24,423 nt of DNA from an uncultured Eubacteriales bacterium (GCA_934438175.1 CAKSBH010000012.1:1-24423); one strand, 5' to 3'. Numbered from the stretch's first letter, positions 1 to 6,214 are shown. The notes: generated from the letters alone by a model not told the origin. Numbers and translations: made by a program.

Positions 1-37
1 CACTTGTGCGTTGCCAGTAGTATTAGGGCTTTGCCCG

Positions 38-67
38 AAAATGAAATACCACCCGCTATGCGGGTGG
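38..67 (-). terminator. Rho-independent terminator of the perR-rubrerythrin operon
   Basis: An 8-bp perfect stem (49-56 with 60-67) closes a 3-nt loop. On the minus strand it is followed by a T-rich stretch (TATTTCATTTT). It lies just past the rubrerythrin stop codon. The U tract is interrupted, so strength is uncertain. Confidence 0.6.
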
Positions 68-74
68 ATATTTA

Positions 75-629
75 TTAACCGAAGTACCGCTTGAGCAGAC
101 CGTCGAATCCTCTGCCGTGACGGGCTTCGTCTTTTGCCATTTCGTGAACCGTATCGTGAATGGCATCGTAGCCAAGTTCTTTGGCACGCTTGGCAAGTTC
201 AAACTTTCCTGCCGTCGCGCCGCATTCCGCTTCGCTGCGCAGCTCCAGGTTCTTTTTTGTGGAGGGGGTGACCACTTCTCCCAGCAACTCCGCAAATTTC
301 GCGGCGTGCTCCGCTTCTTCCAAAGCTGCCTGCAGATAGAACGCTCCGATTTCCGGATATCCCTCGCGGATGGCCTGCCGGCTCATGGCAATGTACATGC
401 CGACCTCGGTGCATTCGCCTTCAAAATTGGCTTTCAGCCCGTCATAAACTTCGGCATCCACTTTATCTTTGGCGCCGATACCGATGACATGTTCGCACAC
501 ATAGTTGTGTTCGTTCTCTTTTACTTCCGTAAATCTGGATCCGGGGACACCGCACTGTGGGCATTTCTCCGGTGCACTTTCTCCTTCATACACATAGCCG
601 CAGACGGGGCAGACAAACTTTCTTTTCAT
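75..629 (-). CDS. Reverse rubrerythrin (peroxide-scavenging diiron protein)
   Basis: 184 residues. The rubredoxin-like iron site is at the N terminus (CPVCG with Cys7/Cys10, CPQCG with Cys23/Cys26). The ferritin-like four-helix domain follows, with ExxH motifs at about 105-108 (EAEH) and 168-171 (EARH) and a further Glu near 72. This domain order is the opposite of classical rubrerythrin and defines the reverse rubrerythrins, which in clostridia act as NADH-dependent peroxidases with redox partners. It is a cytoplasmic protein. The start ATG has a strong Shine-Dalgarno (AAAAGGAGAAAGC). It is the second gene of an operon, 27 bp after a PerR-like regulator, so peroxide induction is the natural inference. 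The product family is clear; the electron donor is not visible here. Confidence 0.93.
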   Translation of the reverse strand: MKRKFVCPVCGYVYEGESAPEKCPQCGVPGSRFTEVKENEHNYVCEHVIGIGAKDKVDAEVYDGLKANFEGECTEVGMYIAMSRQAIREGYPEIGAFYLQAALEEAEHAAKFAELLGEVVTPSTKKNLELRSEAECGATAGKFELAKRAKELGYDAIHDTVHEMAKDEARHGRGFDGLLKRYFG

Positions 630-656
630 GATGCTTTCTCCTTTTTATTCTTATTT

Positions 657-1040
657 TTATTGGCAATTACGGCACTTGCCGTAAAACAGAAACGAGTGGG
701 AATGAATGTGCACGCCGTATCTTTTTTCCATTTCCCGGTCAATTTCCGCAAACGCCTCGGTGCCGAGATCCGAAAGGCGGTGGCACTCGGTGCAGAAAAA
801 GTGAGGGTGGTCAAAGGTCTGCGCGTCGTAATGAACGGTTCCGTCTCCAACCTCCAGGCGAATGGCTTCGCCGTTTGCGCAGAGAGCGCCGAGATTCCGG
901 TATACCGTCGCCAGACTGATATGGGGGAATTCTTTTTTCAGTTCGGCGTAAAGCCATTCCGCAGTCGGGTGGCAGGTTACGCTTTTCAGAAGCCGCAGCA
1001 GGGCTTCCCGTTGCCGGGAATAGCGAAGATCTCCGTTCAT
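657..1040 (-). CDS. perR: Fur-family peroxide-type repressor (PerR-like)
   Basis: 127 residues. An N-terminal winged helix (recognition segment near ISLATVYRNL, 41-50) is followed by a Fur-type dimerisation domain. Two CxxC pairs (Cys83/Cys86 and Cys123/Cys126) form the usual structural zinc site, and His78, His80, His111 and His113 are candidate metal ligands. The start is supported by GGAGAG upstream. The gene is autoregulated in appearance: a PerR/Fur-like inverted repeat sits between its promoter and start. It heads the operon with reverse rubrerythrin, which is why PerR is preferred over Fur or Zur. Sequence alone does not prove peroxide sensing; an iron-responsive Fur remains possible. 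Confidence 0.85.
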   Translation of the reverse strand: MNGDLRYSRQREALLRLLKSVTCHPTAEWLYAELKKEFPHISLATVYRNLGALCANGEAIRLEVGDGTVHYDAQTFDHPHFFCTECHRLSDLGTEAFAEIDREMEKRYGVHIHSHSFLFYGKCRNCQ

Positions 1041-1051
1041 AAACTCTCCGT

Positions 1052-1071
1052 TAATAATAGGAATTATTATT
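1052..1071. promoter_or_regulatory. PerR/Fur-like operator
   Basis: AT-rich inverted repeat TAATAAT-AGGA-ATTATTA (1052-1069), alternatively AATAATA-N5-TATTATT (1053-1071). It resembles the PerR box class. It lies a few bases past the predicted transcription start of perR and ends 12 bp before its start codon, well placed to block the promoter. Confidence 0.7.
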
Positions 1072-1083
1072 GTTTATATTGAT

Positions 1084-1112
1084 AGTGTATCATATTTCTT
1101 TGCGTTTGTCAA
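1084..1112 (-). promoter_or_regulatory. Sigma-A promoter of the perR-rubrerythrin operon
   Basis: Read on the minus strand: TTGACA (1112-1107), 17-bp spacer, TACACT (1089-1084). The PerR-like operator follows directly downstream. Confidence 0.8.
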
Positions 1113-1334
1113 GAGATTTTTTTATTTTTTTGGAATTGTTTTTCTTTCGTTCTTGTGAAAAGGAGAAGGATGCCTTCAGCCGCACGGGAAAAGCGCTTTT
1201 TATTCAGGAAAGATTCGTTTTGCACAGAGAATCCTGTTTTGCCGGCAACATCCCATCGGTCAGCCCGGAGAAGGTGGGGCGTTATGCCAAAATTCCGGCA
1301 ATGGCATCAAACCGTCTTTCCGCAAGCATCCCAA
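1113..1334. other. Gene-free stretch between perR promoter and EamA promoter
   Basis: No open frame here combines a ribosome binding site at proper spacing with protein-like composition. I see no RNA gene, strong hairpin or repeat. Confidence 0.5.
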
Positions 1335-1363
1335 TTGTAAATGTGCGGATTGTATGCTATAAT
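1335..1363 (+). promoter_or_regulatory. Sigma-A promoter of the EamA transporter
   Basis: TTGTAA (1335-1340), 17-bp spacer, perfect TATAAT (1358-1363). It would give a leader of about 170 nt before the transporter start at 1539. A second, ECF-type promoter lies inside that leader. Confidence 0.7.
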
Positions 1364-1409
1364 GATCACAGAAACTTATTCGGCTGAGCCGCAAAGATGT
1401 TTTCGAACA

Positions 1410-1480
1410 TTCCGGAATGCCGGAAGGCCCGTGCGAGAAGCCGGTTCCGGGAGGAACGGAGTGCGGGCGGATTTTCCGCC
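1410..1480 (+). promoter_or_regulatory. Structured leader RNA upstream of EamA transporter
   Basis: Three potential stems occur in the long sigma-A leader. They are TTCCGG/CCGGAA (1410-1415 with 1420-1425), a two-part stem GCCCG/CGGGC (1427-1431 with 1464-1468) enclosing CCGGTTCC/GGAACGG (1441-1448 with 1453-1459, one bulge), and GGCGG/CCGCC (1466-1470 with 1476-1480). The last two share bases and cannot form together. The final stem is followed by AACCTTTTT. The layout resembles an attenuator or riboswitch, but it matches no class I recognise. Confidence 0.3.
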
Positions 1481-1506
1481 AACCTTTTTGCGGTTTCTGC
1501 GTGTAA
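1481..1506 (+). promoter_or_regulatory. ECF-type sigma promoter upstream of EamA transporter
   Basis: AAC (1481-1483), exactly 16 bp, then CGT (1500-1502), continuing as CGTGTAA. This is the -35 AAC / -10 CGT pattern of ECF sigma promoters. A 13-bp block TTTCTGCGTGTAA (1494-1506) is repeated at 2417-2429 ahead of the ECF sigma gene with identical AAC spacing. The start codon lies about 33 nt downstream. Confidence 0.6.
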
Positions 1507-1538
1507 TAAGAAAAAGACAGGGGAGAAGGGCAATTGTT

Positions 1539-2399
1539 ATGTGGGTGATTTTTGCGTTTGGTTCAGCGCTGTTTGCGGGGCTGACGGCAGTTCTTGTGAA
1601 GTGCGGCATCCGGAAGACGGATTCGGATATCGCAACGGCAATCCGTACTGTTGTTGTGCTGATTTTTTCATGGCTGATGGTCTGGATTGTCGGATCCGGA
1701 CCGACTCTTGCCGAGCTCCGTGCAAAGACCTGGATTTTTCTGATTCTCTCCGGTCTTGCTACCGGGGCATCGTGGCTGTGTTATTTCCGGGCGTTGCAGT
1801 TGGGCAATGTCAACAAGGTCGTTCCCATCGACAAGTCCAGCACGATTCTGACCATTCTGCTGGCGTTGATCTTCCTCGGCGAGCCGATTGACTGGATCAA
1901 GGGGCTGGCGGTTGTTCTGATCGGCGCGGGAACCTTTCTGATGATTGAGAAAAAAGAAGTTGCCGGCAAAAAACAGGAGAAGAAGAGCTGGCTTTTGTAT
2001 GCGGTCCTTTCCGCCGTATTCGCATCTCTGACCTCCATTCTCGGTAAGATCGGAATCGAAGGGGTCGAGTCCAATCTGGGCACTGCCATCCGTACCGGGG
2101 TCGTGCTGATTATGGCGTGGCTGATTGTGTTTCTTAAAGGAAAACAGCATACGCTGAAAGCCGTTCCCAAAAAAGAACTGGGTTTTATCTGTTTGTCCGG
2201 TCTTGCCACTGGCGGCTCATGGCTGTGTTATTATAAGGCGTTGCAGGACGGTCCTGCCAGTGTGGTCGTGCCCATTGACAAACTGAGCATTCTGGTGTCC
2301 ATCGGATTTTCGGCACTGGTGTTTCATGAGCGGCTGTCGAAAAAGGCGGTATTCGGACTGGTGCTCATCGTCGGCGGAACCCTGATGATGCTGATTTAG
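1539..2399 (+). CDS. EamA/DMT-superfamily membrane transporter
   Basis: 286 residues made of two homologous halves, each about five transmembrane helices: the pattern LSGLATGxSWLCYxxALQ recurs near 69-87 and 219-236, each followed by VPIDK. This is the internal duplication of the drug/metabolite transporter (EamA) superfamily, inner-membrane carriers whose substrates range from amino acids to drugs; the substrate here cannot be told. ATG 1539 was chosen because GGGGAGAAGG lies upstream and the protein then begins directly in the first helix. The open frame extends further upstream but without family sequence. Both a sigma-A and an ECF-type promoter precede it, suggesting basal plus stress-induced expression. 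Confidence 0.88.
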   Translation: MWVIFAFGSALFAGLTAVLVKCGIRKTDSDIATAIRTVVVLIFSWLMVWIVGSGPTLAELRAKTWIFLILSGLATGASWLCYFRALQLGNVNKVVPIDKSSTILTILLALIFLGEPIDWIKGLAVVLIGAGTFLMIEKKEVAGKKQEKKSWLLYAVLSAVFASLTSILGKIGIEGVESNLGTAIRTGVVLIMAWLIVFLKGKQHTLKAVPKKELGFICLSGLATGGSWLCYYKALQDGPASVVVPIDKLSILVSIGFSALVFHERLSKKAVFGLVLIVGGTLMMLI

Positions 2400-2403
2400 C
2401 CCC

Positions 2404-2429
2404 AACCCATATGGCATTTCTGCGTGTAA
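2404..2429 (+). promoter_or_regulatory. ECF-type promoter ahead of the ECF sigma gene (autoregulatory)
   Basis: AAC (2404-2406), 16 bp, CGT (2423-2425) followed by GTAA. It shares the 13-mer TTTCTGCGTGTAA with the site at 1494-1506. It begins 5 bp after the EamA stop codon and lies about 31 nt before the GTG start of the sigma gene. ECF sigma factors commonly transcribe themselves. Confidence 0.6.
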
Positions 2430-2459
2430 GAAAATGAGATCCGGAAAGGGGAGGAGACG

Positions 2460-2816
2460 GTGAAGGAAAAGCGTTTGATTCAAAGATGTCAGCGCGGTGA
2501 CCGGCAGGCCTTTGATGAACTGATCCGGCTGTACTACGGCTATGTTTCCGGCTTTCTTCTTAAAATTACAGCGGAGGAATTGCTTTCGGAAGATCTGACG
2601 CAGGAAACCTTTCTGAAAATGATACGGAATATCGATCGGTTTGATCCGGACGGCAGGGCGACCTTCGGAACGTGGCTGGTTACCATAGCCAAAAACTGTT
2701 ACATCGATCATTTGCGGCGAAACCGTATTCCGATGGAGGACATGGAAAATCTTCCGGTTGCGGAGGAACGGAATGTGGCGGATGAAGTGGTGCGGAAAGC
2801 AGAGGTTGAGCAATAG
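2460..2816 (+). pseudogene. ECF-type RNA polymerase sigma factor, truncated before region 4
   Basis: 118 residues from a GTG start preceded by GGGGAGGAG. Sigma region 2 is complete: the N-terminal core-binding segment, DLTQETFLKMIRN (about 45-57) and the FGTWLVTIAKNCYIDHLRR segment that binds and melts the -10 element. After the linker ending near KAEVEQ the frame stops (TAG). The whole region 4 helix-turn-helix, which reads the -35 element, is missing; intact ECF factors are about 160-190 residues. The break coincides with the start of AT-rich DNA carrying a methyltransferase gene, so a deletion or insertion removed the 3' half. No remnant of region 4 is seen on the far side. A short region-2-only protein might still be made but should not work normally. 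Confidence 0.8.
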
Positions 2817-2825
2817 TAGAAAAAG

Positions 2826-2845
2826 TCACAAATATGTGATATACT
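2826..2845 (+). promoter_or_regulatory. Possible promoter and operator for the methyltransferase
   Basis: TCACA-AATA-TGTGA (2826-2839) is a 14-bp inverted repeat immediately upstream of a -10-like TATACT (2840-2845). No good -35 hexamer lies 17 bp upstream, which is typical of activator-dependent promoters. The AraC-type regulator downstream is a candidate ligand. Confidence 0.35.
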
Positions 2846-2886
2846 TAATAAAAATAATGTTTAAATTACGAACGATTTTTGAGAGG

Positions 2887-3504
2887 ATGAAATCTATTTT
2901 GAATCGCGAAATGATCCAACACTACGATTTACTTATCGATGAAAACAACGATCCCGTACACGATCCGAAACCTTTACAGGATTATATGGATAAATGGGAC
3001 GGACAATCCTTTATTGACAAAATGAAGCTTGATAAAGATAAATCTGTTCTTGAAATCGGTGTAGGAACAGGTCGTCTTGCGGTTCGTGTTGCTCCCTTAT
3101 GTAGTCAATTCTACGGCATTGATATTTCCCCGAAAACCATAGACCGAGCGAAAGAAAACCTGTCCGGGTTGTCCAACGTGAAGTTGCGTTGCGGCGATTT
3201 TCTGACACTTGATATTTCTCTTACTTTCGATGTTATATATTCCTCTTTAACCTTTATGCATATTGAGAAAAAGCAGACCGCCATAAATAAAGCGGCGGCT
3301 TTACTAAAAGATCGTGGAAAATTCATTTTGTCAATCGACAAAAACCAAGACGGATTTATTGACACCGGAATGAGAAAAATCACAGTATTTCCGGATACAC
3401 CTTCGGAGATAAAATCCTGTATCGCAAATTCGGGCTTATTAATAATTGAACAGTACGAAACTGAATTTGCACACATCTTTATTGCAGAAAAAACCCGATT
3501 GTAG
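2887..3504 (+). CDS. Class I SAM-dependent methyltransferase
   Basis: 205 residues. Motif I VLEIGVGTGRLA (about 54-65) is the SAM-binding glycine loop. The acidic residue of motif II is in YGIDIS (Asp79), and FDVIYSSLTFMHI (104-116) is the motif IV region, followed by LLKDRGKFILSID. Size and motifs fit a small-molecule or protein methyltransferase of the Methyltransf_11/25 type. The substrate is not deducible. The start at 2887 gives the normal N terminus (MKSILNRE) but has GAGAGG directly abutting the ATG; 2914 and 2857 are weaker alternatives. It is AT-rich and co-directional with the AraC/GyrI regulator 67 bp downstream, a pairing suggesting that the regulator senses a compound this enzyme modifies. 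Confidence 0.82.
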   Translation: MKSILNREMIQHYDLLIDENNDPVHDPKPLQDYMDKWDGQSFIDKMKLDKDKSVLEIGVGTGRLAVRVAPLCSQFYGIDISPKTIDRAKENLSGLSNVKLRCGDFLTLDISLTFDVIYSSLTFMHIEKKQTAINKAAALLKDRGKFILSIDKNQDGFIDTGMRKITVFPDTPSEIKSCIANSGLLIIEQYETEFAHIFIAEKTRL

Positions 3505-3571
3505 TTAGCATAGATTATCGGGCAATTCAAATTACTTTTTGATAGAATATTGACAGACAAGGAGGGATACA

Positions 3572-4459
3572 ATGGATTGGATAACCGGAATACAAAACGC
3601 TATTGACTATATCGAAGAACATTTAACAGAAGAAATTGATTACGATATGGTCGCAGAGCAAAGTTTCTCATCAACCTATCATTTTCAACGGATCTTTAGT
3701 ATTTTGTGTGGCTTTACTGTTGGCGAATATATACGGAATCGAAGACTGACGCTTGCAGGAAGCGAATTGGCTACCACAAATGTTAAAGTTATTGATGTTG
3801 CTATGAAATATGGCTATGAGAGTCCGGACAGCTTCGCTAAGGCGTTTCAAAAGTTTCACGGCGTAACACCTTCGTCAGCACGTATGAATGGTAGTAAACT
3901 AAAATCCTTTTCCCGTCTTGTTCTTAAAATATCTTTGGAAGGCGGTAAACTAATGAATTACAGAATCGAAGAAAAACCGGAAATGATTTTAACAGGGTAT
4001 AAAAAACATTTTACCGGTGCTCCCTACGGCGAAGAAAGAAAGCAGCAAGAAGGAAACTTGTTTATAACAACAAGAGGAAAACAATGGTTTCTTCGTGGAA
4101 TATCACGAAACATTGATGCACATTGCGTTATCACAAATATCACAGATAAAGGTTACGACTATTATTACTGTCATCTGTTAGACGGTTGGGACAGAGAAAA
4201 TCTTTATAACAAATCAGTTACAGGTGTTGATTTTGTTGAAGATTTGGGGTTGGAAAACATAGTCATTCCTCAAAGCACTTATGTGATTTTTGAAACAAAG
4301 GATGTAAAAAGTCCAATTTGCGATTATTTTGACCTCCTCAATCAGAGAATCCAAATTCTGACCGAATGGATGCCGGATATGGGATTTCAATTAAAAGATG
4401 CCAATAGAAAAAATCAAATAATGCAATCTTGCCGCCCGCTTTATTGCGGGCGGCATTAA
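3572..4459 (+). CDS. AraC-family regulator with GyrI-like effector domain, C terminus altered
   Basis: 295 residues. The N terminus holds two AraC helix-turn-helix motifs (about 8-105, including VAEQSFSSTYHFQRIFS and VAMKYGYESPDSFAKAFQKFHG). A GyrI-like small-molecule-binding domain begins near 128 (MNYRIEEKPEMILTGY). Such proteins activate transcription on binding drugs or metabolites. The start is clear (AAGGAGG, 7 nt). Oddly, family members usually end with a strand carrying an E/Y-x-W-x-P-type motif after the WxPxxGFQL segment. Here that part is replaced by about 20 residues, the last of which are encoded inside a GC-rich hairpin at 4431-4454. The effector domain is therefore probably incomplete. 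Confidence 0.8.
   Translation: MDWITGIQNAIDYIEEHLTEEIDYDMVAEQSFSSTYHFQRIFSILCGFTVGEYIRNRRLTLAGSELATTNVKVIDVAMKYGYESPDSFAKAFQKFHGVTPSSARMNGSKLKSFSRLVLKISLEGGKLMNYRIEEKPEMILTGYKKHFTGAPYGEERKQQEGNLFITTRGKQWFLRGISRNIDAHCVITNITDKGYDYYYCHLLDGWDRENLYNKSVTGVDFVEDLGLENIVIPQSTYVIFETKDVKSPICDYFDLLNQRIQILTEWMPDMGFQLKDANRKNQIMQSCRPLYCGRH
4431..4454. repeat. GC-rich palindrome at the edge of the AT-rich module
   Basis: Perfect 9-bp stem GCCGCCCGC (4431-4439) / GCGGGCGGC (4446-4454) with a 6-nt loop. No T tract follows on either strand, so it is not a typical terminator. It encodes the last residues of the AraC-type protein and stands out from the AT-rich DNA before it, suggesting a junction or REP-like element. 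Confidence 0.5.
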
Positions 4460-4479
4460 AAAATCATAAAACTACCTAA

Positions 4480-4769
4480 CCAACTGCACCAACGGATGGT
4501 CTTTCCGTTACGGCTTATGTAAATATCCGGAATCGGTTCGTCCTAACAGATATTCTTTCCGACGGAATCACCTGTTCCGCCGGTCCGTCATGATAAAACT
4601 TTGCCGCATATTCCGGCTGTTCGAGGTGCGAACCTCCGGGCAGGAAAACAGCATTTACCTTTCGAGGCTTGTCAGAAACGAATATAAAATCGGAAAGGTC
4701 GGGAATGATCCGGTTCAGATTCCTTATTCTTACGAAGATTTTTCATCTGCTCTGCTGAAACGAATATAA
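4480..4769 (+). pseudogene. Degraded gene fragment of unknown identity
   Basis: Two adjoining frames give protein-like sequence. Frame one (about 4492-4590) reads TDGLSVTAYVNIRNRF and continues to a TGA at 4591. Frame two (to TAA at 4767-4769) reads SIYLSRLVRNEYKIGK and ends SALLKRI. An ATG at 4590 could give 59 residues but lacks a ribosome binding site. Composition is that of the host, not of the AT-rich module. It is read as the 3' end of a gene decayed by frameshift. I do not recognise the family, and it does not look like sigma region 4. Confidence 0.35.
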
Positions 4770-4799
4770 AAAAGCACTTGCAAATTGCAAGTGCTTTTT
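4768..4799 (-). terminator. Bidirectional terminator after tRNA-Pro(CGG)
   Basis: Stem GCACTTGC/GCAAGTGC (4774-4781 with 4787-4794), flanked by A5-6 on the left and T5 on the right, so U tracts exist for both strands. On the minus strand it ends the tRNA-Pro transcript. Confidence 0.85.
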
Positions 4800-4800
4800 G

Positions 4801-4877
4801 TGGTCGGAGTGAGGTGACTTGAACACCCGACCTCTTGGTCCCGAACCAAGCGCTCTACCAAACTGAGCCACACCCCG
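4801..4877 (-). tRNA. tRNA-Pro, anticodon CGG
   Basis: Cloverleaf on the minus strand. The acceptor stem is CGGGGTG/CACTCCG with one G-U pair. The D arm is GCTC...GAGC, and the anticodon stem CTTGG/CCAAG has loop TTCGGGA (anticodon CGG, reading CCG). The T arm is GGGTG-TTCAAGT-CACCT. The discriminator is A and CCA is encoded. Confidence 0.95.
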
Positions 4878-4889
4878 ACATGCTTAAGA

Positions 4890-4918
4890 ATTATAGCATA
4901 CTTCTTTTGGAATGTCAA
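4890..4918 (-). promoter_or_regulatory. Sigma-A promoter of tRNA-Pro(CGG)
   Basis: On the minus strand: consensus TTGACA (4918-4913), 17-bp spacer, consensus TATAAT (4895-4890). Both hexamers are perfect. It begins 19 bp past the stop codon of the symporter gene on the same strand. Confidence 0.9.
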
Positions 4919-4936
4919 GGGAAAATCCTCATTTTT

Positions 4937-6214
4937 TTATTTATTTTTCTTTCGGGCCGCAAAAAGGGGATTCGTGTTCCATGCGTCCAGAAAGTCCTGT
5001 TTCCGGCGCAGGACGGCGGTAAGATTGAGCATCAGCGCCAAAGCGTTTACCATGGATGCCGCCTGCCAGATCCGGGTTGTGGAAACAATGCCGCCGATAT
5101 AGCAGAGCGTGAGAAACAACAGGCAGAATCTCTTTTTGGACGATTCTTTCCGGAGGCATTGCTGCGCATAGTAAAACCAACTGACAACGGAGGAGATTCC
5201 GAACAACGCAAACGCTCCGCAACTGAAAACGGTTCCGATTGATCCGAAATTTTTATAAAAAGCGACCGGAATCGTTTCCGTGCCGGAGGTCAGAAGACAG
5301 AATGCCGTGATGCCGGACACCAGAACGCTGTCGGCAAATACCTCAATAACACCGAACAACGCCTCTTTCATGGGCGGGGATTCGGTCTTTGCGTGGGCAA
5401 AGGCGCCGCTTCCCATTCCGGCTTCATGAGAAAACAGCCCGTTCATGCAGCCGTTGCGAAGCCCCAGGAGAAACAGAGACCCGGCAATTCCGCCGGTCGC
5501 CCCCCGGAAGGAGAATGCCTGCGCGAAGATTGCCTGCCATACCGCCCCGATGTTGGACAGATTCTTTGCAATGACAATCATCCCGAAGGTCAGATAGCCG
5601 ATTGTCATAACCGGCATGACAACGGAAATTGCCCGGGCGCGGACGTTTTCTTTCAAGAAAAGGAAAACGGCGGTGATGGCTGTAACGATTGCTGCACCAA
5701 TGCGCAGGGAAAGGGGAGAGGTGATGGGAAGCGCAGATAGAATGGCACTGCTTTGCGCCATATTTCCCATGAGAACAGCGGCAAGAAGAATCAGAACCGT
5801 ATAAATTTTGATGGGAATTTCTGAAGAGAACGCTTTGCGGAAATATCCGAGAGGTCCGACTCCCGGGTGTGTGCGGGAAAGAAAAATTTCGGCGCTTTTC
5901 AGAATTGCCGCCAGCAGGGCGCTGAGCCAGAGCCAGAAAACCGCGCCGGCGCCTCCGAAGCGAATGGCTTCGGCTGTTCCCACAAGATTTCCAATCCCCA
6001 ACGTCCCTGCGAGGGAGTAGGAAAATGCCTGAAAGGATGTCAGTCCATCCGGAGAGATTGCTTTTTTTTCGCTTCGGAATGCTTCCCGGAAAACGGCGGG
6101 AAATCGGCGGAAAAGGGAAAAGCGTGTGCGGATGTTCAGAAGAATTCCGGAAAAAAGAAGAAAAACAGCTGCCGGATATTCAATCATCGCGCAGATCGAA
6201 TTCAGAATTTCCAC
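4937..6214 (-). CDS. AGCS-family sodium:alanine/glycine symporter
   Basis: 425 residues, with about ten hydrophobic helices. Family signatures include the early segment SLAGTLGIGNLVGTAEAIRF (conserved G-T-G-N-x-V-G type helix) followed by GGAGAVFWLWLSALL. The middle segment is NGLFSHEAGMGSGAFAHA, matching the FSNEAGxGSxxxAHA signature. These place it among Na+-coupled alanine/glycine/D-amino-acid carriers of the inner membrane. The protein is somewhat shorter than typical members (about 440-480) and diverged in the C-terminal third. The GTG start at 6214 is chosen for its strong GGGAGGTGA Shine-Dalgarno. There is no hairpin between its stop and the tRNA-Pro promoter, so read-through into the tRNA is likely. 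The exact substrate is not visible. Confidence 0.87.
   Translation of the reverse strand: MEILNSICAMIEYPAAVFLLFSGILLNIRTRFSLFRRFPAVFREAFRSEKKAISPDGLTSFQAFSYSLAGTLGIGNLVGTAEAIRFGGAGAVFWLWLSALLAAILKSAEIFLSRTHPGVGPLGYFRKAFSSEIPIKIYTVLILLAAVLMGNMAQSSAILSALPITSPLSLRIGAAIVTAITAVFLFLKENVRARAISVVMPVMTIGYLTFGMIVIAKNLSNIGAVWQAIFAQAFSFRGATGGIAGSLFLLGLRNGCMNGLFSHEAGMGSGAFAHAKTESPPMKEALFGVIEVFADSVLVSGITAFCLLTSGTETIPVAFYKNFGSIGTVFSCGAFALFGISSVVSWFYYAQQCLRKESSKKRFCLLFLTLCYIGGIVSTTRIWQAASMVNALALMLNLTAVLRRKQDFLDAWNTNPLFAARKKNK

Larger units (their letters stand above)
2817..4459. other. AT-rich acquired module (methyltransferase plus AraC/GyrI regulator)
   Basis: From the stop of the broken sigma gene to the end of the AraC-type gene, base composition is visibly more AT-rich and codon choice shifts to A/T-ending codons compared with genes on either side. 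No transposase, integrase, terminal inverted repeat or target duplication is visible, so the transfer route is unknown. The right border probably lies within 4390-4480, where the regulator loses its normal C terminus. Confidence 0.6.

Noticed and set aside
1..78. Open frame entering from the left edge and ending TAA at 76-78 (contains RALPENEIPPAMRVDIY)
   Set aside because: It passes through the terminator hairpin at 49-67 and overlaps the rubrerythrin stop; probably a repeat-derived chance frame, and too short to judge.
117..1082. 321-codon plus-strand frame over perR and rubrerythrin
   Set aside because: Antisense shadow; both minus-strand genes have clear families and start signals.
1155..1340. 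Frame of 61 codons upstream of EamA (starting MKRRRMPSA)
   Set aside because: No properly spaced ribosome binding site, it ends before the sigma-A promoter, and the composition is random-like.
2817..4459. Composite transposon or IS element hypothesis for the AT-rich module
   Set aside because: No transposase, terminal inverted repeats or target-site duplication found by eye.
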